The notes under the pieces are model-generated. The model was not told the DNA's origin, searched no databases, and was given only the letters and a program-made list of their open reading frames with translations. Shown in pieces: positions 35,290 to 46,099 of a stretch of 64,000 nt of DNA. The stretch is taken from contig NW_004451013.1 in assembly GCF_000321225.1 (NCBI RefSeq), positions 232,821-296,820 on the forward strand. The letters are read 5' to 3'. The translations under genes were made by a program, and so were the position numbers. This stretch comes from Odobenus rosmarus divergens. Taxonomy: Eukaryota; Chordata; Mammalia; Carnivora; Odobenidae. Positions within the stretch are counted from its first letter, which is position 1, and the number at the start of each line of letters is the position of its first letter.

Positions 35290-35955
35290 AATATGAAGAA
35301 TAAGTCTAAATAATGGATGTGCTTTTGTTTCCCTGAAGAACACATGTAAATGTGAAAGCCATACTTATATTAAAATACCTAAATACTCTATATTATATAT
35401 TCAATTATGAAAACACTATATATCATATATACTAGTATAATGAGATCCAATAATTAATTGAGGTAAAATAGTACCTCCTCTAATGCAGTTTTTGGTTCCA
35501 AGAACACCCCTGAAAAATAGAAAATATTGCAATTAGGTAAGATTTAAAAGAATCACTTTCCACCACACTGCAATATCATTTGTTTTTTTTGTAATACATC
35601 TATTTTGTCAATTCTGTCTTCCTTTATTTGATATTCTCCATTTTAAGGAGCAAATCAAAATAGCTTCTTATTTCATGATTATTAATACTATGAAGAATTT
35701 CCTAAAGATCTATTAGTTTTTCATGTAAGATTCTGAAGCTTTTATGTTTGTAAATATTCCCCAAACCAATAGTTTGTCTAATGTGTTATCATCCATCATG
35801 TACTTCTCAGGAAACTGATGATAACAAATTAAAATTTACTTAAAAACCCTAGAGAAGAAAAAAAAGAAATAAAACGGACTACCTTATTTTAATGTGAACT
35901 TTATTATAAATACTCTAAATTCACTTTAAAAAGAAATATTTAGTCAAATAATCAT
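35290..35955. other. unassigned AT-rich DNA
   Basis: Nothing recognised. Several TATATA-like words around 35390-35440. Confidence 0.5.
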
Positions 35956-35972
35956 TTTAGAACTTAACTGTG

Positions 35973-36163
35973 GGGCGCCTGGGTGGCTCCGTCGTTAAAG
36001 GTCTGCCTTCGGCTTGGGTCATGATCCCAGGGTCCTGGGATTGGGCCCCGCATTGGACTCCCTGCTCCGCGGGAAGCCTACTTCTCCCTCTCCCACTCCC
36101 CCTGCTTGTGTTCCCTCTCTCGCTGTTGCTCTGTGTCAAATAAATAAAATCTTTAAAAAAAAA
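35973..36163 (+). mobile_element. CAN SINE, forward
   Basis: Head 'ggggcgcctgggtggctccg', 'tcatgatcccagggtcctgg', 'cccctgcttgtgttccctct', tail 'aaataaataaaatcttt'. Flanked by a 13-bp duplication GAACTTAACTGTG / GAACATAACTGTG with one mismatch (35960-35972, 36164-36176). Confidence 0.95.
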
Positions 36164-36569
36164 GAACATAACTGTGATAAATTTTTAGAGTCAACATAGA
36201 TCTACAATTGCAAGGAAAGCAGATGTCGCTTTGCTTTAGCCAAATTATTTCCATTATTATCTGAATATTAAATATATCTATAATACTTGTATTTTTAAAC
36301 AAATTTCCAGTCACAGTGATCTGATTCTGCAATTATTAGTATATCTTAGAGACTAAAAGAAAATAAGAAATTTATACTTTTATTCCTATAGTGGTTTTAT
36401 GTAAATTAAGATGGTTTAATAACCTAGCAAAAGATTATGGAAATCTAGGTGTCATTGAAATAGTAAAGATTTTATTTAGGTGATTTCCAGCCTACAGACT
36501 AATTTGATTCTCCCAGAAATCCTGGGGGGTGTAATAGGTAATAAACAAACACAGCAGCACATATCAACA

Positions 36570-36725
36570 CTTGCTTTCTTCCAGGCTCTATGCCAAGACT
36601 TCACCTGCTTTATCTTATCAGTTCTTTCAACAACATGGTGATTATTATCCCCAATTCACAGATGTTGAGACTGAGGCACAAAGAAGTTAACAAATATGAT
36701 TCAGTTACACAGTTAATAAATAGCA
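36570..36725 (-). repeat. MIR SINE fragment
   Basis: Reverse MIR: 'ctttatcttatcagttcttt', 'gtgattattatccccaattc', 'acagatgttgagactgaggc', 'acaaagaagttaac'. A similar but weaker block follows at 36745-36900 ('gtctccacttgaaaaatgaa', 'gaaactgaagggcaaa'), perhaps a second MIR. Confidence 0.7.
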
Positions 36726-37104
36726 AAGCAATAAAAATGAAAGGCACGATTACTGTCTCCACTTGAAAAATGAAGAAACTGAAGGGCAAAAGGCATTACT
36801 GGGGCAAATTCTCTCAGCAAGGAGGCATCAGAGCATAAATGGCAGGCATTAGATCATAATTAGGACACAAGGACAGAGATTTCCAACTCCAACTCTTACA
36901 CAATTTTGATTACACTACACCATTTTGGTCTTAAAATAAATGTATGTTCTGACTGTTTTGTAAATTAAATTTATATTTCACAGGAAATTGCAATTAATGT
37001 TGACATAAATTACAGTACTATGACTTCTGTATTCTCTATACATACACATGAAAATTTGTAGTAGCCATAAATCAGAGTTTGCATCTTCTAGTAAATTAAA
37101 ACTA

Positions 37105-37320
37105 CCACTTATGGAGTATTTCATATGACTCCACACACATCTGAGGGCTTTCATTATCTCATTTAACAGTCATAAAAAATCTATGAAGATACAATTATTC
37201 CTCATTTTAGATGAAGAAATGTAAATACAGATTTAAAAAACTAATGATCAAACAGCCAATAAATTGTAGAGACCTAACTGAAACTCAGCTTTCTTTATGA
37301 CTTAAAACCAACTCTTAACT
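37105..37320 (-). repeat. MIR SINE fragment
   Basis: Reverse MIR: 'attatctcatttaacagtca', 'caattattcctcattttaga', 'tgaagaaatgtaaatacaga', 'agccaataaattgtagagac'. Diverged. Confidence 0.6.
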
Positions 37321-37324
37321 ACTA

Positions 37325-37700
37325 TTCTGTGAAGACTATAAAGTCTATGACAAAATCAGAGTTTAAAATGACTTGAAATCAAAAGTGTCAACTTTTACTT
37401 TTAAAAATTACATACTTTCAAAATATATAATATTACCAAGAACCTAAGAAATGGTTATTTCAACTCTGACACCAAATATAAATATAAAGCATAAATTCTG
37501 CTCTTTTGTTCCATTTTTATGAAAGGCAAATGAATTTTCATACATAAACTTACCCTAAAAATTCTTAGATCATTTATGCTCTATTTACTTTCTTTACTTA
37601 ACTCAAGCACGCATATTTGTCAAAGGTTTGTTCCGTGAAGCAGTAGGTTTCCCACTCTTGTGGGTCGCACATATGTGAGAACCCTGAGTGGAAAGAAATG
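37325..37700. other. unassigned AT-rich DNA
   Basis: Nothing recognised. Confidence 0.5.
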
Positions 37701-37719
37701 AAAAATGTGTGTTATTTTA

Positions 37720-37920
37720 TTTTTTTATTTTTTAAAGATTTTATTTATTTATTTGAGAAAGAGAGAATGAGAGATAGAGAGCACGAGAGGGAAGAGGGTC
37801 AGAGGGAGAAGCAGACTCCCTGCTGAGCAGAGCGCCCGATGCGGGACTCGATCCCGGGACTCCAGGATCATGACCTGAGCCGAAGGCAGTCGCTTAACCA
37901 ACTGAGCCACCCAGGCACCC
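37720..37920 (-). mobile_element. CAN SINE, reverse
   Basis: Complete reversed copy, near-identical in its body to the one at 35064. Exact 14-bp duplication TGTGTGTTATTTTA at 37706-37719 and 37921-37934. Confidence 0.97.
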
Positions 37921-38194
37921 TGTGTGTTATTTTAGATTCATGTATCTTTATCCTTTTCCAGTTCGTATTTAAAAAATACAATTTTTAACATAAAAGAGGC
38001 ACAGGCTTTAATATAAGAAAAACATACATGTTACAGAGGAAATAGAAGAAAAATGGCTGCCTCTTTAGCCAGTGATACTGATGAATCCCCAAGATCTTCC
38101 TGCCACAAACATGTGACTCTGTAAACTAGACAGTGTGTTATTTGCAAGGCTGATCATAGCATCAACAGCCTTATTGACTGAGTCAAAATACTAA

Positions 38195-38345
38195 CAATAT
38201 GTGCCAGTCACACAGCTAAAACTTGATCTTTATTAGAAGGCTATGGAAAGGTATTATTTTAGGCTCCTTTTACAGAAGACAATGAGGCCAGGAATGTTCA
38301 TTAGCTTGCCTCAAATCATACACCTAGTAAGGGGCAGAATATGGG
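38195..38345 (-). repeat. MIR SINE fragment
   Basis: Reverse MIR wording: 'atatgtgccagtcacaca', 'ggctccttttacagaagaca', 'atgaggccaggaa', 'cacctagtaaggggcagaat'. Confidence 0.55.
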
Positions 38346-38624
38346 GATTAATAGAAAAATAGTCATAAATATTACTTTATTTACAAGGCTTTGTTCTGAA
38401 ACAGCTTTAGTGTTGATACAGGTAGCCATATATGTGAAGGCTGCCACAAATCCTCTCTCTCTGAGCTGCGACACCTAGTCCAGAGCAGTGCCTGGTTAAC
38501 TCCCAGTTATTTGTGTTGAAGAAATGGAAAAATAAATATAATTGCATTTAACAGACCATGAGAGTTATTTTGATTAAGCCTTACTTTTTATTTCTGTAAG
38601 CTTGAAAGTTCATTTTCCTCCTAT

Positions 38625-38680
38625 ATATGGTATAACCCCCCTTATCGCAGGGGCTACGTTCCAAGGCTCCCAGTGGGGTC
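38625..38680. repeat. possible Tigger-type DNA element end
   Basis: 'tataacccccctt' plus 'atcgcaggggctacgttcca' and 'aggctcccagtgg' resemble the terminal sequence of MER/Tigger elements. No partner end is found. Weak. Confidence 0.3.
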
Positions 38681-38729
38681 ACTTCAGGTGTTTCATTTAT
38701 AGAATTTGTGTTTACTATTCTGCCACATT

Positions 38730-39300
38730 AGAGATCCTGGTTTCCAGGGGTCGGGGTGGGGGGGGGTGTTTCTTCCAGGGATACAATGAGAATTCTACTG
38801 ACCTTGAAGCTGAAGCTATTACTGTCTGCTTTGAGTTCTTCATGGCAGCAGTCATACATGCAGAAAAATAAATCCTGGTGCAAGTCATCAATGGATTACC
38901 ATGAAAAGGTTGGGGTGCTGCCACACAATGGGGGTAGGGTAAGTGTATCTAGGTCCGAAAGGATTCTTGATGCTTTCATGCACAATAATGCTGGCAAATG
39001 GGCAAACTGCAGCAACAGTGGCCCAACAAGGACAATATAACTAAAGGCCTTTTAGTCACCCTCTGAGCTAAAAGTCTGTGCCATCCTACTGGGCAGGTAT
39101 CCAAGACTAGCTTGGCTGAAAGAGTGGGAGGGAGAGAGGGAGATGGCGACTCAGGGCCTCAAGGTCAGTGGGGTCGGTGGTATGTTTCTCTAACCCTCTT
39201 GTCTTAAGATTCTGCCAAGATTTTGGCTGGCTACTACCTTAACAGAAACTCTGACTTATTAAACTTGTATCACCACTCCCTGGGAAGAATCAAAAGAATC
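38730..39300. other. unassigned block, possibly retrovirus-like
   Basis: The wording (for example 'ttcttgatgctttcatgcac', 'tactgggcaggtatccaaga') gives the impression of an old MaLR/ERV internal region, but I cannot name it and no frame is preserved. A G-rich run lies at 38748-38768. Confidence 0.25.
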
Positions 39301-39697
39301 ATATTCTCACAAAAATGGAGGGCCCATCATGTATTTTGGAGCCAGTTATAACAGAGGCTACAGGTTTATCTGGCGGGCAAATATTCAACTAAAACTTGGT
39401 GAGAAACAGTGAATAAATTCTTCTTCCTTTCTCCCCAAAGATGTCATGACCTGATATGAACTTTATATGCCTTCCAAGAAAATGTGCTCCAAGATTGATT
39501 AATTGCTGCTTTTAGCAGCCATCTCAGTAGATACGGGGTTTTGTAATGTGTCATCTTGACTAAGCTCAACAACATTACCCCAAGTTCCCTTTCTTTATGT
39601 CTCTGATTAGGGCTAGCCAAAAGATGAATTTGGGCAAGATTTGTTCAGATGTGTTGTGTATGTATAAATGTATGTTTTACATATATGGTATGTATAT

Positions 39698-39852
39698 ATT
39701 CTATCTATCATCTATCATCTATCATCTATCAATCTATCATCTATCATCTATCATCTATCTATCATCTATCTATCTATCATCTATCATCTATCAATCTATC
39801 ATCTATCATCTATCATCTATCTATCATCTATCTATCATCTATCATCTGTCAT
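39698..39852. repeat. compound TCTA/TCTATCA microsatellite
   Basis: About 150 bases of mixed TCTA and ATCTATC units with two near-identical half-blocks (each with a 'tcaatctatcatctatcatc' step). It generates long Tyr/Leu/Ser/Ile-rich frames that are artefacts. Likely length-polymorphic. Confidence 0.97.
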
Positions 39853-40009
39853 TCAATTACTGAGTCAAAGGTATTAAAGTCCTCAACTATAATTAGGGCT
39901 TTATTTCACTTCTTTAATTCTGTAAGATTCTGCTTTATGTATTATAAAACCATTGTTCGGTACCTATATATTTATAATTGCTATACCTTTAAAATAAATC
40001 GATTTTTAA

Positions 40010-40190
40010 AAAAATTTAGCCATTCTAATAGGTGTGTAGTCATACCACATTGCGGCTTTAATTTCTATTTTTCTAATGACTAATGATGTTGGCCATCTTC
40101 TCATGTGTCTGTGTGTCCTTTGTGATGAAATGTCTGTCATGCCTTTTGCATATTTTCTAATTGGATTGTTTGTTTGTTTTTAATCTAACC
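40010..40190 (-). repeat. old L1 3'-UTR fragment, reverse
   Basis: Reverse L1M words: 'agccattctaataggtgtgt', 'ttctaatgactaatgatgtt', 'catcttctcatgtgtctgtg', 'gatgaaatgtctgtcat'. Confidence 0.7.
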
Positions 40191-40204
40191 CAAGTCTTAG
40201 TGAA

Positions 40205-40640
40205 TGTCTCATGATCCTTCCTGTAAAATAAGTAAGAAAGAGGCACTGTCACAAGACTGTTTCTCATCCTGTGGGGGGCTCCCTATGTGGTGGGAGGCTG
40301 CTACAAGGCACTTTCTCATTCACCTCCCTGGTTGTGGTGAGGTATGGGACTTCTCACCAACTCCTCCACTTAGGGTGCAGGTGTAAGCTATAAAACCACC
40401 AGTTAATTGCAGTCCAGAGATAGCTCATCCGCAGCAGAGCAAGGTACTAATTGTGCTGTCATTGGGTCCCTCAAGTCCTGTGTCATTCTGTGGGATTAGG
40501 GTCACAGGGAGCTGAACCCATGCTGATACTCCTTTTGCTTTCCTTTGTGTAAGTAATAAACTGTCTAAGTCCATTAGATTCATTGTCTTTTACCAACTGA
40601 ATCCATAGAAATGTGGCAAGCCAACCTAGTAGCTGCCATC
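40205..40640 (+). mobile_element. possible ERV-derived LTR, forward
   Basis: A compact unrepeated block with LTR-like layout: 'agaaagaggcactgtcacaa', a CT-rich middle, 'gcagcagagcaaggtactaa', and a polyadenylation-type 'gtaataaactgtctaag' followed by 'attcattgtcttttaccaac'. The wording feels like an ERVL-type LTR, but I cannot name it or find TG/CA ends with duplications. Old and noncoding. Confidence 0.4.
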
Positions 40641-40876
40641 ATGCGGCTACTCAGGAACTGATTGACCACTTGAAAATATTCATTAACCTTCTACCCAAAC
40701 ACCATCTCTCTTACCTATAATTATATTTGCTTAACTGGTCTCCCTGCCAATAATCTTGCTTTCTGCAGATCTCTGTCTTACACTGAAACTGGAATAGCTT
40801 TTCTAAAGACAAACCTAGTACTATTGCCCAACTTAAAATCTTCTAACTCCTAGATAAAGGGAAACATTTTACCATG

Positions 40877-41231
40877 TGTCTTAGCCAGTTTGGGCTGCTA
40901 TCACAGAATACCCTAGACTAGGTGGCTTGTAAACAACAGAAATGTATTTCTTACAGTTGTGGAAGCTGGGAAGTTCAAGATTAAGAATACAGCAGAATTG
41001 GTGTCTGGTGAGAGCCCACTTCCTGGTTCCAAGTCTTCTTGCTGTGTCCTCAGCTGGCAGAAGGTGTGAGAGAGCTCTCTGGGGTTTTATTTATAAGGGC
41101 ACTAAACTCATTCATGATGCTTCACCCTCATGACTTGGTCACCCCCCAAAGGCTCTACCTGCTAATATAATTATATTGGACATTAGGATCACAACATATG
41201 AGTTTTGGGGGGACACATCCAGTCCATAACA
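40877..41231 (-). mobile_element. ERVL-MaLR solo LTR, reverse
   Basis: Reverse MaLR wording: 'tttgggctgctatcacagaa', 'gtggcttgtaaacaacagaa', 'ggtgtctggtgagagcccac', 'ttgctgtgtcctcagctggc', 'tataagggcactaaactcat', 'caacatatgagttttggggg'. Starts TG and ends CA; 5-bp flanks ccatg/ctatg look like its target duplication. Better preserved than the copy at 12.5 kb. Confidence 0.85.
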
Positions 41232-41239
41232 CTATGGTT

Positions 41240-43045
41240 TACAATGACTTCCACAATTTGCCCCTGGACTACCTCCGCCACCTTGTATCTTGACACTCTT
41301 ACAGTGTAAGTTCTGGTAGGATTGAATATATTCTCATTTTTTGAGGGTAGATACATGTGTCAAGTTTTAGGCATTGAAAATATTTAGTTCTTACTAACCC
41401 TAAGCACAAAATATGGCAGCAAGACTTGAAGCTGAGTAGAAAAGCAGAGCAATGTTGGATTCTTTTGGACTACTTCAGTCTTGCCTTATTTTTTTGAATT
41501 AACGAGGTGAGTGCATAGCTTTAAAATACACCAGCAATCCATGATTTGTATGCAATGAATACCACACTTACCATATATTGATGGGTTACAGGAAACTCCA
41601 AGACCAGAGGTACATTTTAGTCCCCCTTTCCTAGGTATCCAGGAAACCAATGACTTGTATATTTCTTCAGTTTTATAAAAACCTCAAGGGTGATTACAGG
41701 AGGCTGATTTGAAACATCTGTGATTGAGTAGTATGTGTAACATTATGTAAATGGCTCTAGGATTAATTAGGGATCTATTTGATCTAACATTTTACTTTAG
41801 TATTTGAAAAAACCAGCACATGGCTCCTGTTGATACGTGTCGGCATGTAACTCCCGACTACGAAGAAGGTGGCTTTTTCATCTTTGACATTGTACTCGCT
41901 GTCCTCTCCACCTTCCTCAAACTCTGAGAAATTAAGCAGGCCTTTGTAAATATTTTCTAACTTTTCTTCAATACATGATACCCAGAAACAAAAACAAAGA
42001 TGGGGCACCAGTTAATCCCCTCCAATAGAGTGTTCCTCAGTAGGCAACTCACTAGAAACCCAAGAATAATGGTTCATAGAAGTATAAAAGATCTCGAGGA
42101 GAGATGTTATTTTAAACCTTGTGAGGGAAAATATGATTCTTCTCCTTAGCAGTAAGGAAAGCTGACCTTTGTGAATTGCCTGTTTTAATACTTTTAATGT
42201 GCATCTGGTACTTGGATGTGTTGGCGGAAGTAAAAATAAGAGTGAGCAGAGCATAAGTGGGTAAGAATGAATGTAGGATGTTTTGAATTGCAAAATGCCC
42301 TAGAAATGCATTTTTAATTATCACTTGAGAAATACTTCTTTCACGTTGGTATTATTTGTTGCAAACATATTCTCTTTAGGTAACAGAGTTACGTTAATGA
42401 CTGTTGAAATTCAGCAGATATTGCTGGGTACTCCTCTCACTGTATTCATGACACTGAATTATGGTTTCGTGATACCACTTTCATATGTTGTTGAGGAATA
42501 AAAACAGGATTAGGAAAATTCCTCCCAGCCACCACAGTAAATTTTCACCGGAACAAGTAGGCAGCTATGGTAGATGACATTGGCATTTACTTTAACTTCC
42601 GAATACATAATTAGAATGGAAATGGTTTATGTCATATCCCCAAATATTGTTCTTTTAGTATCCTTTGTACTGAAATATGTTTCCTAAGATTAGTATATTC
42701 TGTGTCAGTATACTACAGCTTAAACAAAATCAATACTTCTGATATTTTCTATTTTGGTATATGATGACATTGGCACGCGGTCAAAAACTTATTCATGAAG
42801 TGGCTAGTATTTCAAATGTAATTATATGCGGGTAAAGGTGACATAAGATTTTTAATCTCTATACTTAACTTTGCATTTTCTCTGCAGATTCCATATTTTT
42901 TCAAATCTCCCAAACAACTCAGCAACAGAAATTGTAGTTAAAAATGACAGTTGACATTGTAAAAAAAAAAAAAAAATTACATGACTGCAAAGAAGCCCGG
43001 TTCAACTCAGTATAAAATGTGGCGCTAATTCCATACATGTGTTTT
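41240..43045. other. unassigned DNA with an exon-like patch
   Basis: No named repeat apart from an A run at 42961-42976. On the minus strand 41784-42008 is an open frame of 74 codons whose central part (about 41830-41925) reads like real coding sequence: F-E-E-G-G-E-D-S-E-Y-N-V-K-D-E-K-A-T-F-F-V-V-G-S-Y. It carries 5 CpGs in about 70 bases, far above the surroundings. I do not recognise the protein. See findings. Confidence 0.4.
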
Positions 43046-43060
43046 ATCCATTTAACTTTT

Positions 43061-43220
43061 TTAAAAAAACATTTTTTATTTATTTACCTGAGAGAGAGAG
43101 AGGGAGAAGCACACTTCCTGCTGAGCGGGGAGCCTGATGCAGGGCTCCATCCCAGGACCCCGAGATCATGACCTGAGCCAAAGGCAGACACTTAACCGAC
43201 GGAGCCACCCAGGCACCCCC
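43061..43220 (-). mobile_element. CAN SINE, reverse, shortened
   Basis: T/A-rich left end, a very short GA tract, 'ttcctgctgagcggggagcc', 'gagatcatgacctgagccaa', 'ggagccacccaggcaccccc'. The duplication TTTAACTTTT is at 43051-43060 and 43223-43232. About 40 bases of the CT-rich region are missing compared with full copies. Confidence 0.93.
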
Positions 43221-43234
43221 CGTTTAACTTTTGA

Positions 43235-45060
43235 GAAAATATTTTTAGGAAAACCATATTGCTGATTATCATGTCAGAACCCAAAATGTAACAGTAATCA
43301 ACTGACTTGGAATTTGTATTTTAACATGAAAGTCTTGTCTACAGTGAATGTTCCTGATTGCAATCTGCCATGAGGTTCATCAATTCAGGCTGTTCTCTTA
43401 GTTGCTTCTTTTAGAGGATGCTGCTGAATAATTGTACTTCAACTTCATGGCAAAGCTAATTTTAACTTGAGGCCAGGTTTTAATGTCAAAAGGCCAAAAT
43501 ATAGCCTCAAATAAAATGAACCATACTCATAGTCTACAGAATTTTCTCTTGCAATATTATAATATTGTGCAATTATTTTTTTACTATTGTGGAAATATGG
43601 GACTATGTGAGTTTTTATTTCTCTCTCAGTAATTTTGCATTAAAATTTTGACATAAGAAACCAGAAGATTGAGATGTTAGTTCTGACTTTGCCACTTTGT
43701 AAGTTTGTTACCTTGCCCAAATCATATTAATGCTTCCAGACCTTAGTTTTCCTAACTATAGTGTGAAAGAGTTGGATAAGATCATCAATAAGATTTAGTT
43801 AGTTCTCAAATGTTGTAGTTTTATAACAAGGAAACTGCTTATGTAGGAAATTTAAAAAAAACTGTGTCACAAAATTTGGTATTACTTGTCACGTGATTTT
43901 AAAGTGAGATCTTATAAAAATTTTGTTGACGTAATGAAATCAAAGCTACTTTCTTGAAATTTAACTACAATAATCCTATATGTTATATTTTTGTTAAAGA
44001 ATAATAAAACATTATTTTTTATATGGACGTATATTTTAATGAGAAATATATAATTTGTTTTTTTTTGAAGGACTTGATATGTCACAAAGATTTACCTTTT
44101 TGGATGATATGTTTTATTTTTCTATCTACAATTAATATTCTGTAAAACTTAACCTTGAAATAAGGACAATACGTGAGTCAGCAGTTGAATGTGTTATTAG
44201 ATTTGATCGTGTAGAATACGATGCCTATTTTTGTCATCTGTGGGTCATTGTAACACATAGTCAGGGTGACACTAGGTCAGGAGAGAGGTAAGCAATTTAA
44301 CACCCAAAGGGGTCTTTGTGCTACATCAAACCCCTTTGTGCCAACTCAAGTAGAGAGCTTGATTTTACTTTGGGAAATGTAAAATTGCCTAATCATCTAA
44401 AAGTAAAATGTCCTTAGAAGTAAAAGTAGTCGTTAATCTGATAATTATAAAAGTGCCAATCACTGGTTACTCTATACACTTTCAAGTATTCTTTGGCTAA
44501 TATAACATGGAGTTTGTTTATTTTATTTTTGTTCAATTTTGTTCACATTTTTGTTTTAAACATCATTCAGCGGAGCAATGATTTCAATGAACTCAACTCT
44601 ATATATCAGAGCAGTTTGCTTCTGCCTTTATCCACACTGAATTCCAGTCAGGGCAATTTCCCTTTGGATCTATGAGAGATTATATCCACTTATGTACAGT
44701 CCTAGAAGAGGGGCTTTATTGACTGCAAAGAAACCTATGTAATCCCCTAACACAGCATTCCAGTCAGTCATTGCCACATATAATACACACTCATGGTTAA
44801 GTTGAATGAACTTATCTCAAGAGTAAGTCTAAATGTTTTTCAGAAATCATTAAATCATATTTTTGATGACTATTAATCGTTTAAAGATTGGAAGCAATTT
44901 CTGAGTAGTGAGCCTCAGAGAAATACATTTGAAAAGTCAAAATTAACTTATTCTAATGACCTTTGAAATCAGATTATATTAGAATAGCAATTTAGTAAAT
45001 CACATGCCTCTTAATTGTAGATGAAGATTTGAGATAAAAAAGTAGAAAAAAAATTTTGCT
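43235..45060. other. mostly unassigned AT-rich DNA
   Basis: A weak sense MIR may lie at 43650-43800 ('ctgactttgccactttgtaa', 'gttaccttgcccaaatcata'). A perfect 9-bp inverted repeat (CAAAGGGGT/ACCCCTTTG, 18-base loop) is at about 44306-44340. Nothing else is recognised. Confidence 0.45.
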
Positions 45061-45062
45061 AT

Positions 45063-45240
45063 TGGGGTGTCTGCGTTGTGCAGTTGTTTAAGTGTTGGAC
45101 TCTTGTTTTTGGCTCAGGTCATGATCTCAGGGTTTTGAGACTGAACCCCATTCAGGGTGGAGTCTGCTTAAGACTTTCTCTCCTTCTCTCTCTGCCTCCC
45201 AACTTCTCTCTCTCTCAAATAAATAAATAAATCTTTTTAA
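45063..45240 (+). mobile_element. CAN SINE, older forward copy
   Basis: Diverged head 'ggggtgtctgcgttgtgcag', 'ggctcaggtcatgatctcag', 'gagtctgcttaagac', CT-rich part, tail 'caaataaataaataaatctt'. More mutated than the other copies and without a clear duplication, so older. Confidence 0.88.
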
Positions 45241-45244
45241 AAAA

Positions 45245-46095
45245 TGTTGATGTTATGGATAACGTCGTATTGGGAAAATACTCAATTTTATATCCTGATC
45301 ACCCTTAAACTTGGCTTTGGGCCTCCGATTGTCCTCTCTTAAAGCATTTGAAATCAAAGAATCTGAGAAAGAGCCACATAACATATTAGAAACTAATGCT
45401 TCCAGCTTTATGATTGATTGGATATTCTAAAAATAAACAAAGAAACAAACACACCTTCCTTCTCCAATACAACTTGATCCTGGGTAAATTTTAATATGCA
45501 TTTGTATTTAAATGAGTGACTGAGCTTATAAGGAAGTAAGAAACATTACCAGGGACCCTAAAATAGGAATAGTTTGCTGGAACCAAACCAGTGAGCATTA
45601 AGTAAACAAAATCTAGGAGTTGTTCCTAAGAACAAATGTATGTATCAGTTACCTACATCTTAAACATAAATGATATAGCATGTAGGTAATTAGACATTAT
45701 CCCTAGGCCACCAAATTAGAGAGAGATAAATAGCACACCCCTGCAATAATCTGGGGTAATATAAAAAAGCTACACATTAGCAAAAGGGCAGGTTACCAAA
45801 AATTTTCTGAACAGCAAAAGGAACATACAAAAACACTGGTCTGTACCCTCTCAAAAAAGTGAAAGGTATAATCTAAAAATAATGATAACCATCAAAATGA
45901 TAGTTTTATTTCATAATTTACAAACATTATACTTCTCTCAGGTGACTCTGGATTTCAAAGTTTTACAACCCATGTCAACTGAGAGTGTTAAGATAAGAAA
46001 TTAACTTAAATTGGTCCCAAGCAGTTCTTCTCATGACATATAAATCCTCTCAGGAGGAAAACAGACCCAGAAAAATCTAGGAATTCTAACAGATT
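45245..46095. other. unassigned A-rich DNA
   Basis: Nothing clearly recognised; it may be the 5' extension of the old L1 that follows. Confidence 0.4.
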
Positions 46096-46099
46096 AAAT

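Noticed and set aside
39698..39852. CRISPR-like array
   Set aside because: Units are 4-7 bases with no spacers, in a mammalian genome: a microsatellite.
39597..40083. Overlapping Tyr/Leu/Ser/Ile-rich ORFs
   Set aside because: Produced by the TCTA microsatellite in three frames.
40204..40386. 60-codon ORF as a small protein
   Set aside because: Lies in a probable LTR and has no recognisable feature.
44306..44340. Hairpin (CAAAGGGGT/ACCCCTTTG) as terminator or small RNA
   Set aside because: Only 9 base pairs with an 18-base loop and no flanking support; expected by chance at this scale.
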